From NCBI RefSeq assembly GCF_021234875.1, contig NZ_JAJQVM010000023.1, forward strand, positions 37,772-101,771: a DNA stretch of 64,000 nucleotides, in the 5' to 3' direction. Below the pieces are notes generated by a model. That model made no database searches. It was not told the origin of the DNA and was given only the letters and a program-made list of their open reading frames with translations. The stretch is from Marinibactrum halimedae. GTDB taxonomy: Bacteria; Pseudomonadota; Gammaproteobacteria; Pseudomonadales; Cellvibrionaceae. This document shows, one piece after another, positions 35,337-44,383 of the stretch (positions within the stretch are counted from its first letter, which is position 1; every line of letters starts with the position of its first letter). The position numbers and the translations under genes were made by a program.

Positions 35337-36512
35337 TCATTCTAGATTTCCAGCAATACTCGCTATTTGAGTTTGTTTTTTTAAAGCCAACCGCTGTGCT
35401 GCACTTAAATCCATAAATAATTCTTCAATCAGCAGCTGTTTATTGGGATTGGCACCGGATAATAACGCACGCTTATTCACGACAAGCTTATCTAGAAAGC
35501 GGTAGAGGGGCTGAGAACCCGCACTCTGAATAGAGCTTGCTATAAGATATCGAATATTAAGCGTATTGCCTTGAGCTATTGTACCTCTTTGAGCCAGTGT
35601 ACCTCTTTCACTCGCCACAACCGATGACTCTACAACCGATGACTCTACAACCGATGACTCTACAACCGATGACTCCGACAATACGGCATCTTTTATGGCT
35701 AATTGCAGTACTCTGATGACCTCTTCAATGACTAGCAAAGGTTCAAATTTCATCAGTTTCTCAGCAACCATTATCGAGCTGGCACCCTCCAATACGGCTG
35801 TACGCAAATACTGCATGACATCCTGTTGCTCTTGCTGACGCTCACCTGTTGCCAAAGCAAGTGCCTCTAAAGGCGAGAAAGACGCGGCCTCTAACAGCTC
35901 CGCAGCTTCCTCACCCACCATGGTTTCCAACCAAGGCTGTGTCAGTGCTGTAGAAGGAACAGGCAAGTCAACGCGCTGACAACGACTGCGTATGGTGGGC
36001 AACACCAAGCTTAACTGGTGGGTATACAACAATAGGTGTGTTTGACCCGCTGGCTCTTCCAAGCTCTTCAGCAACGCATTGGATGCCCCTTCCTGCATTG
36101 CTTCCACCGGGCCCAATAGCACAACTTTTCGACCACCTTGTTGAGCTGTATTCCCCAGAAAATCAATAACAGCGCGTACTTGATCCACCTTGATGGTTTT
36201 TGCACCGGGTTCTGGCTCTGCGATGTTGAGGTCAGGATGAGTATGGGCTTGATTTAGTAAACAGCTTTTACACTCGCCGCACGCCTGCCCGTCTTTGGGT
36301 GACGCGCACAACAATAAGTGGCTGAACGACAAGGCGAGTTGTCGTTTACCGATTCCTACAGGGCCTGACAATAACAGCGCATGAGGAGTTTTCCCCCCGT
36401 GGTATTGATCCACCAACCGAGACCAGAAAGATTGCTGCCACGGATAAGGCAGTGCCAAATGACGCTCAATGGGTTCATCGTCAACGCGGGCTTTCTCTGA
36501 CACCTTAGGCAC
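35337..36512 (-). CDS. holB: DNA polymerase III delta-prime subunit
   Basis: 391 residues from the GTG at 36512, which has GAAGGAG five bases upstream; longer frames would run antisense into rluA. The clamp-loader features are present: ATPase-like loop LLLSGPVGIGKRQLA, the zinc cysteines CASPKDGQACGECKSC, and the SRC motif TIRSRCQRVDLP. Delta-prime is usually about 330 residues. The surplus here comes partly from an in-frame 15-bp repeat in the C-terminal domain (SSVVE x 4, then RGTLAQRGTIAQ). It works in the cytoplasmic clamp loader. It is separated from tmk by vanZ-like and rluA genes. Confidence 0.92.
   Translation of the reverse strand: MPKVSEKARVDDEPIERHLALPYPWQQSFWSRLVDQYHGGKTPHALLLSGPVGIGKRQLALSFSHLLLCASPKDGQACGECKSCLLNQAHTHPDLNIAEPEPGAKTIKVDQVRAVIDFLGNTAQQGGRKVVLLGPVEAMQEGASNALLKSLEEPAGQTHLLLYTHQLSLVLPTIRSRCQRVDLPVPSTALTQPWLETMVGEEAAELLEAASFSPLEALALATGERQQEQQDVMQYLRTAVLEGASSIMVAEKLMKFEPLLVIEEVIRVLQLAIKDAVLSESSVVESSVVESSVVESSVVASERGTLAQRGTIAQGNTLNIRYLIASSIQSAGSQPLYRFLDKLVVNKRALLSGANPNKQLLIEELFMDLSAAQRLALKKQTQIASIAGNLE
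35617..35676 (-). repeat. In-frame 15-bp repeat inside holB (4 copies)
   Basis: ACAACCGATGACTC(T/C) occurs at 35617-35631, 35632-35646, 35647-35661 and 35662-35676. On the coding strand it gives four ESSVV-type units; the neighbouring 35579-35611 holds another short duplication (RGTLAQ/RGTIAQ). The unit length keeps the frame. Confidence 0.97.
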
Positions 36513-36695
36513 ACACACTCCTTCAGAAGTTAACGGAAAAATAAAATGCTCAATACTGCCAAGCCTGCAGTAAATAATAGGCGCTAGATAGTAGAGGCTA
36601 GAGGGTAGGTAATCCAGAAAAGATTTGCCATAATGCGCGCCTTTATCATTATCAACAACGGCCAATAAAACAGCCGATGTAAGGCAACTGATTGA

Positions 36696-37325
36696 ATGAC
36701 GGATATTGAAGTACTTTTTTCTGACAGGCATTTTTTGGTTGCCAATAAACCTCATGACCTGCTCAGCGTTCCCGGCAAAGGTCCGGACAAGCAAGACTGC
36801 CTAATCCAGCGTTTATTGCCTAATTTCCCCAACAGTCGGGCGGTTCACCGTCTAGATATGCCAACCTCTGGGCTTATGCTGGTTGCGCAATCTCATCAAA
36901 GTTTGCAACATCTTTCGGCACAATTTCAAAACAGAACGGTTCTCAAACGCTACGTAGCAACCGTGTATGGCATCGTGCAATCAGAACAAGGGTCTGTAGA
37001 GGCACCCATGCGGTGCGACTGGCCCAATCGGCCCAAACAAATGATCGCTGAGGATGGCAAACCTGCCCTCACCCACTACCAAGTGTTATCTCGAGACCCA
37101 GTGAACAATGTCACACGAGTTGCCTTGTTTCCTCATACTGGCCGCTCCCATCAGTTGCGTGTACACATGATGAGTATCGGACACCCCATTATTGGTGACC
37201 CATTCTATGCCTGTAAAGAGGCGCGAAGCTTGGCAGAGAGATTACATTTACACGCTGAATATCTTTGTATTCGTCACCCAATCACTCAATGCCTAATGAC
37301 CTTTACTGCCAAAGCGCCTTTTTAA
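36696..37325 (+). CDS. rluA: RluA, pseudouridine synthase for 23S rRNA position 746 and tRNA position 32
   Basis: 209 residues. Catalytic Asp54 lies in AVHRLDMPTSGLMLVA; KPHDLLSVPGKGPDKQDCL and MRCDWPNRPKQMIAEDGKPALTHYQV, then FPHTGRSHQLRVHMMSIGHPIIGDPFYA, follow E. coli RluA closely, and there is no S4 domain, also as in RluA. It isomerises uridine to pseudouridine in rRNA and several tRNAs. It is transcribed against the surrounding tmk-holB genes, with its start 183 bp from the divergent holB start. Confidence 0.93.
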   Translation: MTDIEVLFSDRHFLVANKPHDLLSVPGKGPDKQDCLIQRLLPNFPNSRAVHRLDMPTSGLMLVAQSHQSLQHLSAQFQNRTVLKRYVATVYGIVQSEQGSVEAPMRCDWPNRPKQMIAEDGKPALTHYQVLSRDPVNNVTRVALFPHTGRSHQLRVHMMSIGHPIIGDPFYACKEARSLAERLHLHAEYLCIRHPITQCLMTFTAKAPF

Positions 37326-37339
37326 TAAAAAAGGATTTA

Positions 37340-37399
37340 ATGGTGAGTAACTTTATGGTCAATAACTTAACGGAGAGTAACTTAATAGAGAGTAACTGG
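37340..37399. repeat. 15-bp tandem repeat after rluA (4 copies)
   Basis: A(T/C)(G/A)G(T/A)(G/C)A(G/A)TAACTT(T/A)-type units at 37340-37354, 37355-37369, 37370-37384 and 37385-37399, starting 15 bp after the rluA stop codon. Confidence 0.85.
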
Positions 37400-37476
37400 A
37401 AGATAGAGAGTGATTGAAAGGATGAAGAAATTAAGATGCAACTGAGAACCTTCTTAAACAATCATTATTGTAAAGG

Positions 37477-37899
37477 CTACTTGGACTCAATTCGATCAAT
37501 AATACCTCTTACATATTTATCCAGCCGTATCAGCCAGTGACGTAAAGGGGCAATCACCAAAGCACCTCCCAATAAGCCAATAGAATTGGCCACAATATCA
37601 AGAAATGCAAAAGAGCGATGAGGCAAAATAAGTTGCACCACTTCAATAAATAAAGAATACCCCCATAAAAAAGGGACTACCCACCAAAAACGGCGCATTG
37701 AATAGAACGCAACGAGTGCGGAAAACATGGATAAAAAATACCCTAAGGCATGAGCGTATAAGTCATTGAACTGCGCCCCCACCTTAGGTGGAATTTCAAC
37801 AACACCCAAATAAAAAAATAACGCCAACATCAATAAAAATTGAATTGCTTTTATTTGGTCAAATAACGAGACACATAAAACAAGAGCACGAATTTTCAC
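37477..37899 (-). CDS. VanZ-like small membrane protein
   Basis: 140 residues with four hydrophobic segments and the VanZ-type stretches [17 protein letters not shown] and [34 protein letters not shown]. The family includes teicoplanin-resistance VanZ, but most members have no known role. The start is a GTG at 37899 that overlaps the TGA of tmk (GTGA), so the gene is translationally coupled to tmk. That coupling ties it to the housekeeping operon although it is not usually found there. Confidence 0.85.
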   Translation of the reverse strand: MKIRALVLCVSLFDQIKAIQFLLMLALFFYLGVVEIPPKVGAQFNDLYAHALGYFLSMFSALVAFYSMRRFWWVVPFLWGYSLFIEVVQLILPHRSFAFLDIVANSIGLLGGALVIAPLRHWLIRLDKYVRGIIDRIESK

Positions 37900-38513
37900 A
37901 ACAACCGCTCCAACACATGAGCAATATCCGCTTGCACCGCCTCTAATGCTTGCTCCGCATTCACCACCGCAATTCGGGATGAATTTTTGGCACGAGATAA
38001 ATAAGCGGATCGAACCCGCTCAAAAAAATCGATATGCTCTTGCTCAAAGCGATCTAATTCCCCTCTTGCCCTTGCCCGAGCCAAACCAATATTGACATCG
38101 ATATCCAATAACACCGTGAGATCGGGGCGCAACTCTTCTTGTACTAATGCTTCTAATTGTTCAATCGTTGAGAACGATAAGCCTCTACCGCCACCTTGGT
38201 AGGCATACGTCGCATCAGTAAACCGATCACACAATACCCACTTACCAGCCAATAACGCCGGCTTAATGACCTGCGCAATATTCTGAGCGCGCGCAGCAAA
38301 CATCATTAACAATTCTGCATTTTCATCAACCAGTTCATCGCGTTGGCATAACAATAAACTGCGAATATCTTCTGCCAAGGGTGTTCCACCCGGCTCTCTT
38401 GTGGATATCACATCAATGCCTTGCTGTTTTAGAAAATCCAAAATAAAGGCAACATTGGTGCTCTTACCAACACCTTCCGTTCCTTCAATGGTTAAAAACT
38501 TTCCGGGTTTCAT
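37896..38513 (-). CDS. tmk: Thymidylate kinase
   Basis: 205 residues. The P-loop is [27 protein letters not shown] carries the DR/RE-type dTMP-binding motif, [20 protein letters not shown] the DRF catalytic loop, and [16 protein letters not shown] the LID region with arginines typical of bacterial enzymes. It phosphorylates dTMP to dTDP. Downstream of mltG by 84 bp and overlapping the vanZ-like gene. Confidence 0.96.
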   Translation of the reverse strand: MKPGKFLTIEGTEGVGKSTNVAFILDFLKQQGIDVISTREPGGTPLAEDIRSLLLCQRDELVDENAELLMMFAARAQNIAQVIKPALLAGKWVLCDRFTDATYAYQGGGRGLSFSTIEQLEALVQEELRPDLTVLLDIDVNIGLARARARGELDRFEQEHIDFFERVRSAYLSRAKNSSRIAVVNAEQALEAVQADIAHVLERLL

Positions 38514-38597
38514 ACGCTATTCTTTATCCATCTTTTTACATCGGTCGCGCAATACACTCATTCATAACACACGAGCAAACGGTTTACCCAATGAGAT

Positions 38598-39650
38598 TTA
38601 TTGTGATGCGCTGGGTGAGCTTTGATAGTTTTTCTTTCTTGAACGAATTTGATATTTTTTTACCGCTGCATTGTGTTCTTGTAAGGTCGCAGAAAATTGA
38701 TGGCTACCATCCCCTTTGGCAACAAAATACAAAGCATCACCAGGTGCTGGATGCAGCGCCGCATACACGGATGCCCTGCCCGCCAAAGCGATAGGCGTTG
38801 GGGGTAACCCTTTAATAACATAAGTGTTGTAAGGGGTTTTTTCTTTTAAATCTTTTCGAGTGATATTACCTTGGTAACGATCACCCATACCGTAAATCAC
38901 TGTTGGGTCTGTCTGTAGACGCATTTTTTTCTGTAAGCGACGTACAAATACCCCTGCAATTTGTTGACGCTCACCACTCATGCCAGTTTCCTTTTCTACT
39001 ATCGACGCCATAATCAGCGCTTCATAAGGCGTTTGATAAGGCAGGTCTTCATCGCGCGACGCCCACTCTTCGGTTAATACCGATTGCATCGCCTGATAGG
39101 CCCTAAGAAGAATGTCTTTATCACTCTCACCTTTTGTATAAGCGTAGGTATCTGGAAAAAACCAACCTTCTATGTGTTGAACTTCTTCACCCAACCAATC
39201 AGGAATAACCGTTGCGTCCAAGCTGTGTAGCGTCTTTTTCAGTAATGGCTGTTGATGCAAATGATCCAATGCCTGTTGAGCGGTCCACCCTTCAATGAGG
39301 GTAACAGTGTGATAAATCACTTCTCCAGTGCTTAACTGACGAAGTATCTCTATGGGTGTTATTCCTGGATCTAAGCGATACTCCCCGCTTTTTAAGCGTG
39401 TTTTATCAATAAAACGACTATACATCATCATCACGAACGGATAATCCACCACACCCAGTTTTGCCATTTGATGAGTGACTTTTTTCAACCCACTTCCCTG
39501 CTCGACTGTAAACGTGAGCGCATGGGTATGACTCGCTGGTTGCTGCAGCCACCACCAACTGAACGTAGCAGTCATTACCACACCTAAAATACCGACCACC
39601 AATAAAGTCAGTAATAAACGCCGCAATTTTCTCATGAATTCAGCTAACAT
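38598..39650 (-). CDS. mltG: MltG, endolytic peptidoglycan transglycosylase
   Basis: About 350 residues. A single N-terminal membrane helix (RRLLLTLLVVGILGVVMTATFSWWW), a LysM-like subdomain, then the catalytic region ALIMASIVEKETGMSGERQQ with the conserved glutamate and DPTVIYGMGDRYQGNITRKDL, PYNTYVIKGLPPTPIALAGRASV. It cuts nascent glycan strands and probably sets their length at the inner membrane. The start is uncertain: ATG at 39650 behind GAG, or ATG at 39635 without a ribosome site. It lies 20 bp downstream of pabC. Confidence 0.94.
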   Translation of the reverse strand: MLAEFMRKLRRLLLTLLVVGILGVVMTATFSWWWLQQPASHTHALTFTVEQGSGLKKVTHQMAKLGVVDYPFVMMMYSRFIDKTRLKSGEYRLDPGITPIEILRQLSTGEVIYHTVTLIEGWTAQQALDHLHQQPLLKKTLHSLDATVIPDWLGEEVQHIEGWFFPDTYAYTKGESDKDILLRAYQAMQSVLTEEWASRDEDLPYQTPYEALIMASIVEKETGMSGERQQIAGVFVRRLQKKMRLQTDPTVIYGMGDRYQGNITRKDLKEKTPYNTYVIKGLPPTPIALAGRASVYAALHPAPGDALYFVAKGDGSHQFSATLQEHNAAVKKYQIRSRKKNYQSSPSASQ

Positions 39651-39670
39651 CACTCACACAACCGAAGACT

Positions 39671-40639
39671 TTACCAAAACCGCCGAGAAAACCTGCCACT
39701 TTCTACCACAAGCCTGCATTGGGCTTGCAGCTTTTCCACCGCAGGATGTGTTATCGGGAAATCCGCATCGTTTAATTTTGCAGGCACCTCGACACCTTGC
39801 CGTTCATCATGCCATGTTACTTTTTTTACATAACGAAAACCGTGCACACTATTGGTCACAAATAGAGCCTCCGCAGAGATAAATTCCTCAAAAGTCAAAA
39901 CTCGCTCCTCTACAAGACACTCTGGATCACCTAATTCAGAGCCAACTTGCTCTATCAATACACGCCTTAACACGCCATTAACACCACATTCGTGTAAAAC
40001 TGGTGTCACTACAAAACCACCAATAATCGCATATATATTGCTTGTGGTAGCCTCTATTACATGGCCACTCATATCCAGCAACAAACCATCGTCATAGTCG
40101 GTCGGCACAGCACCTGCGGCCATCACATATTCCAACTTATTCAGATGCTTTAATCCTGCTAATAAAGGCTGGTGGGAAAGTCTTATAGGACAACGCCACA
40201 CACAAATTGCGCTGGATGACGCGGAAGACAACAGGTTTGCAGTGAAGACAATCGTTGGTTGTGTAGTGGCTTTAGAATCAGAGGGCTGTACAGGCGAGTT
40301 ACCACGATGAGACGGCCAATACCCTCTGGCCATGACAACACCTCGTGACACCATGATTTTCAGTATCACGACATCTGTATACGATTGTTGATCACAAATT
40401 TTATGCACTTCCTGCATAAAGCTGGATAAATAACACTCAAACCGAGCAGCATCAAACGAGATATCAAGCTGACTCAGCGACTCCACTAATCGAGCCCAAT
40501 GAACTTGCCAAAGTGGAGCAACGCCATGTTCTATCTTTATGGTTTCAAAAACACCATCACCATATGAGAACCCTCGATCCATAGGCGACAATGTACCATT
40601 AAGTTCACCGTTCACACTCGACAGTGGAAATGGGTTCAC
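39671..40639 (-). CDS. pabC: Aminodeoxychorismate lyase
   Basis: 322 residues, longer than the usual 270. PLP fold-type IV: DRGFSYGDGVFETIKI near the N-terminus, the Schiff-base lysine in GLKHLNKLEYVMA, and HVIEATTSNIYAI as the phosphate loop. It converts aminodeoxychorismate to p-aminobenzoate and pyruvate for folate. Extra length includes a polar insert (about residues 108-130, WPSHRGNSPVQPSDSKATTQ) at a place where family members have a short turn. The start is a GTG at 40639 with a weak ribosome site. It sits in the conserved fabF-pabC-mltG order. Confidence 0.92.
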   Translation of the reverse strand: MNPFPLSSVNGELNGTLSPMDRGFSYGDGVFETIKIEHGVAPLWQVHWARLVESLSQLDISFDAARFECYLSSFMQEVHKICDQQSYTDVVILKIMVSRGVVMARGYWPSHRGNSPVQPSDSKATTQPTIVFTANLLSSASSSAICVWRCPIRLSHQPLLAGLKHLNKLEYVMAAGAVPTDYDDGLLLDMSGHVIEATTSNIYAIIGGFVVTPVLHECGVNGVLRRVLIEQVGSELGDPECLVEERVLTFEEFISAEALFVTNSVHGFRYVKKVTWHDERQGVEVPAKLNDADFPITHPAVEKLQAQCRLVVESGRFSRRFW

Positions 40640-40735
40640 CGTGTCACGCCCATTAAATCCTTACCAAACAAACACTTACTCAATATACCGAAGTAAAAGC
40701 GATAGAGTAGGTGCATAAGAGTTAGATGAAAAAAG

Positions 40736-41977
40736 TTAGATTTTTCGGAAAACCAGTGTGCCATTGGTTCCACCAAATCCAAAGGAGTTGGATAAAGCGC
40801 CTTCTATATTCATAGGTTGAGCATGATGAGGCACTAAGTTAATGCCTTCACACACCGCTTCTGGGCTATCCAAATTAATGGTAGGCGGAGCGACCTGATC
40901 CCGTATTGCCAAAACGGAAAATATTGACTCAATGGCTCCAGCAGCACCGAGCAAATGGCCGACCATCGACTTCGTCGAACTGACAGCCAGTGATTTGTTA
41001 TTTTCACCAAATACCGACTTCACCGCATGAGCTTCCGCAATATCTCCGGCAGGTGTTGATGTTCCATGGGCATTAATATAATGAATGTCACCCGCAGCCA
41101 TTCCAGCATCTCTCAACGCATTGGCCATGGATAAAGCGGCACCCGCACCATTTTCTGGAGGTGACGTCATATGATAAGCATCACCACTCATACCAAAGCC
41201 CGTCAGCTCAGCGTATATCTTGGCACCACGGGCTTTTGCATGCTCGTACTCTTCCAAAACGAGAACACCAGCGCCATCACCCAGTACAAAACCATCACGG
41301 TCAGTATCCCATGGTCGGCTTGCTGCTGACGGATTGTCGTTTCGAGTTGAGAGCGCTCTTGCCGAGCCAAAACCCGCCAAGCCCACTCGAGTTGTCGCCA
41401 TTTCCGCACCACCTGCCAACATCACATCGGCTTCTCCATACATAATGGACCGGGCTGCCAATCCAATAGCATGTGTTCCTGTTGTACACGCAGTGGTCAC
41501 CGCAAGATTTGGGCCTTTAAAGCCGTACTTAATGGAGAGATTACCGGCAATCATATTAATAATGGAGCCCGGCACAAAAAACGGAGACACGCGTTTTGGT
41601 CCGCGATGTTCAATCGTTAATGACACATCTTCAATAGCGCCCAAACCACCAATACCAGAGCCAATGACCGCCCCCATACGAGGTGCCAATTGTTCTGAAA
41701 CCTCTATGCCACTGTCTGTCATGGCCTGGATGCCGGCTATCATTCCATATTGAATGAACACGTCCATTTTACGTGCATCTTTTACAGGCATGAACTCAGA
41801 AACGTCTAAGCCTTGTACAGAACAACTGAATTTGGTTGCAAATGGCTCTACATCAAATTCAGAAATAGTGCGCGCACCACTAACGCCACTCACAATATTT
41901 TTCCATGATGACTCCACGTCATTGCCGACGGGAGAAACCATACCTAGACCGGTTACTACAACTCTTTTGCGAGACAC
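40736..41977 (-). CDS. fabF: Beta-ketoacyl-ACP synthase II
   Basis: 413 residues. The catalytic Cys is in [14 protein letters not shown], the two active-site His in [11 protein letters not shown] and [17 protein letters not shown], and the end [16 protein letters not shown] is typical KAS. It elongates acyl-ACPs with malonyl-ACP. The start is a GTG at 41977 with GGAGG six bases before. A strong hairpin (42088-42122) separates it from acpP, so it should be made at a lower level than ACP. Confidence 0.98.
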   Translation of the reverse strand: MSRKRVVVTGLGMVSPVGNDVESSWKNIVSGVSGARTISEFDVEPFATKFSCSVQGLDVSEFMPVKDARKMDVFIQYGMIAGIQAMTDSGIEVSEQLAPRMGAVIGSGIGGLGAIEDVSLTIEHRGPKRVSPFFVPGSIINMIAGNLSIKYGFKGPNLAVTTACTTGTHAIGLAARSIMYGEADVMLAGGAEMATTRVGLAGFGSARALSTRNDNPSAASRPWDTDRDGFVLGDGAGVLVLEEYEHAKARGAKIYAELTGFGMSGDAYHMTSPPENGAGAALSMANALRDAGMAAGDIHYINAHGTSTPAGDIAEAHAVKSVFGENNKSLAVSSTKSMVGHLLGAAGAIESIFSVLAIRDQVAPPTINLDSPEAVCEGINLVPHHAQPMNIEGALSNSFGFGGTNGTLVFRKI

Positions 41978-42087
41978 GATTGCCTCCAGACTATTACTTA
42001 CGATTCACCTTAGAAGCTCTAAACTTAAAGAAGATGCTAAAAAGGCGTTTCTTAATTTAACAAAACTGTATAAATTACAGCCAAAAT

Positions 42088-42122
42088 AAAAGCCGTACTA
42101 CAGCAGGTATAGTACGGCTTTT
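42088..42122. terminator. Hairpin between acpP and fabF (internal attenuator/terminator)
   Basis: AAAAGCCGTACTA (42088-42100) pairs perfectly with TAGTACGGCTTTT (42110-42122). On the transcribed (-) strand a TTTTATTTT stretch follows, giving a textbook terminator 33 bp after the acpP stop. Confidence 0.9.
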
Positions 42123-42154
42123 ACACGCAATGCAGGTTAGGAATAAACCCAACG

Positions 42155-42391
42155 TTAGTTCAAGTTAGCGTTGACGTAATCGATGGCCAATTGAACAGTT
42201 GTAATCTTTTCAGCTTCTTCATCAGGAATTTCTGTTTCAAACTCCTCTTCTAAAGCCATTACAAGCTCGACGGTATCAAGAGAATCGGCACCCAAGTCCT
42301 CTACGAAAGAAGCTTCATTTTTTACATCTTCTTCTTTAACACCCAGTTGCTCGGCAACGATTTTCTTTACGCGTTCTTCTATGCTGCTCAT
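42155..42391 (-). CDS. acpP: Acyl carrier protein
   Basis: 78 residues, standard length, from the ATG at 42391 (AGGAG 12 bases upstream). The phosphopantetheine serine is Ser37 in [20 protein letters not shown]. It carries growing acyl chains for fatty-acid and lipid synthesis. A 179-bp gap to fabG may hold its own promoter and a terminator follows, consistent with the high separate expression known for acpP. Confidence 0.98.
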   Translation of the reverse strand: MSSIEERVKKIVAEQLGVKEEDVKNEASFVEDLGADSLDTVELVMALEEEFETEIPDEEAEKITTVQLAIDYVNANLN

Positions 42392-42570
42392 AACGTTAAT
42401 CAACTCCTAGTCGGTATGTATTCGGTAAGCCGTTCTCAGACAAAATTATTTGATTACGACTCTTTTATCACTACGGCCAACACGAGCGCGCATTTTACAT
42501 TGATTATTGCGCACTTGTGAACGAAAGACTGAAAATTTATTTCTTTTAAATGATTATTTAAACGATTCCG

Positions 42571-43317
42571 TTATTGAGACATATACATGCCACCATTAAC
42601 GTGAATTGTTTCTCCTGTAATATAGGATGCGTTATCAGATGCCAAAAAAGACACCACATTTGCAATTTCTTCTGGTTGCCCCAAACGCCCTAATGCAATC
42701 GCACTGAGCATTGTATTACGCTGCTCATCGGAAAGCGCCTTTGTCATATCAGTATCAATGAAGCCAGGCGCTACCGTATTTACGGTAATACTACGAGATC
42801 CCACCTCTTTAGCAAGTGCTCTTGCAAAACCCGCGACGCCGGCTTTCGTTGCCGCATAATTTGACTGGCCTGCGTTGCCCATGGCCCCCACCACAGAAGA
42901 AATATTAATAATTCTACCCCAGCGAGCCTTCATCATGCCTCTCAAGCAAGACTTAGACAAACGGTATACTGCACTTAGGTTAGTATTAATAACATCAAAC
43001 CATTCTTCATCACTCATTCTCATGAGCAAGTTATCTTTGGTAATACCCGCATTGTTGACCAATACCAGAGGCACACCAAACTCTTCTGTAATCTGTTTTA
43101 ATGCACTTGCCACTGAATCAGCGTCAGTTACATTCAAGACGACGCCTTTTCCCTTAACGCCCTCCTCAGTCAAGCGGGTAGAAATAGCTTGCGCACCCGT
43201 TTCACTGGTGGCAGTTCCAATGACTACAGCGCCCTGCTCCCCTAATCTCTTTGCAATGGCAGCCCCAATCCCACGAGACGCGCCAGTCACCAAACATACT
43301 TTATCGGCTAAAGGCAT
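42571..43317 (-). CDS. fabG: 3-oxoacyl-ACP reductase
   Basis: 248 residues of the classical SDR type: NADPH site VTGASRGIGAAIA, NNAGITKDNLLMRM, catalytic ISSVVGAMGNAGQSNYAATKAG (Ser, Tyr, Lys), and the C-terminal TGETIHVNGGMYMS. It reduces 3-oxoacyl-ACP in each elongation round. It is 38 bp downstream of fabD, in the same operon. Confidence 0.98.
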   Translation of the reverse strand: MPLADKVCLVTGASRGIGAAIAKRLGEQGAVVIGTATSETGAQAISTRLTEEGVKGKGVVLNVTDADSVASALKQITEEFGVPLVLVNNAGITKDNLLMRMSDEEWFDVINTNLSAVYRLSKSCLRGMMKARWGRIINISSVVGAMGNAGQSNYAATKAGVAGFARALAKEVGSRSITVNTVAPGFIDTDMTKALSDEQRNTMLSAIALGRLGQPEEIANVVSFLASDNASYITGETIHVNGGMYMSQ

Positions 43318-43355
43318 AATATTTTCCTAGATGTAATTCTTTATCAAAGCTTGAA

Positions 43356-44297
43356 TTAAGAAACAGATTCAATTGCCGTACTGATGAGGGAAGGTGAATC
43401 CACATTCTTCACTGCAAGACCTTTGTCAATACGCTTGACTAAGCCCGCAAGCACTTTGCCAGGACCACACTCTATAGCGACATCACAGCCCAAGGTTGTC
43501 AAAGATTTTACACACGCCACCCAACCAACGGGCTTGTATATTTGCTCAAGCATTATCGATTTAATGTTATCAGGCTCCATTTCTGCCTGAGCATGGACAT
43601 TATGAATAATTGGCAGAGAAGGGTTAACAAACAACACAGAGTCTAAATCTTTTGATAAGCGATCTGCCGCAGGCTTCATTAATTCTGTGTGAAAAGGCGC
43701 ACTCACCGGCAGCAGCATGGCTTTACGCGCTCCCGCTTCGTTACAACGATCAACAGCGGATTGAACAGCCTCTTTACGTCCAGCAATCACCAACTGACCA
43801 GGTGAATTGAAATTAGCGAGGGAGACCTCCCCTTGCTCACGAGCTGCCTCACAAGCTGAAGCTACTACCTCATCATCTAAGCCGATAATAGCCGCCATTG
43901 CCCCTTCTCCTGCCGGGACAGCCTCCTGCATGTATTTACCACGCAGTCTGACTATGTTTACCGCATCTTCAAAAGCAATAACACCGGCACACACAAGTGC
44001 CGACCATTCACCCAAACTATGCCCAGCCATATAACTCGGCTGCGGACCGCCCAATTCATTCCACACCTGCCACATTGCAAAACTGGCAGTTAGTAGAAGC
44101 GGCTGTGTTCGCTCAGTAAGGTTAATGTCTTCTTGTTCGCCTTCTTGACTGAGAGCCCAAAGGTCATACCCTAAAACCTCCGAAGCTCGATCATAAACTG
44201 ATTTTACAACAGGGAACGCCGAGTGGAGATCAGCCAACATGCCAATCTTCTGAGACCCCTGACCAGGAAAAATAAACGCTAGATTTTCTTGTTTCAT
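43356..44297 (-). CDS. fabD: Malonyl-CoA:ACP transacylase
   Basis: 313 residues. FIFPGQGSQKIGML starts the protein, the catalytic serine lies in AGHSLGEWSAL, and LLPVSAPFHTELMKPA carries the second active-site histidine. It loads malonate onto ACP for chain extension. It lies between plsX and fabG; fabH, present at this place in E. coli, is absent as in Pseudomonas. Confidence 0.98.
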   Translation of the reverse strand: MKQENLAFIFPGQGSQKIGMLADLHSAFPVVKSVYDRASEVLGYDLWALSQEGEQEDINLTERTQPLLLTASFAMWQVWNELGGPQPSYMAGHSLGEWSALVCAGVIAFEDAVNIVRLRGKYMQEAVPAGEGAMAAIIGLDDEVVASACEAAREQGEVSLANFNSPGQLVIAGRKEAVQSAVDRCNEAGARKAMLLPVSAPFHTELMKPAADRLSKDLDSVLFVNPSLPIIHNVHAQAEMEPDNIKSIMLEQIYKPVGWVACVKSLTTLGCDVAIECGPGKVLAGLVKRIDKGLAVKNVDSPSLISTAIESVS

Positions 44298-44383
44298 CGC
44301 TTTTTATATTGTCCGATGTATCTATCGTACTACCCTAGGCTAGCCAGTGGGATAGTAAGACATCATTTAATCGCCTTAGGCTT

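Noticed and set aside
36513..36794. N-terminal extension of holB beyond 36512
   Set aside because: It would run antisense through the start of rluA and does not resemble delta-prime; a GTG with a strong ribosome site at 36512 gives a normal N-terminus.
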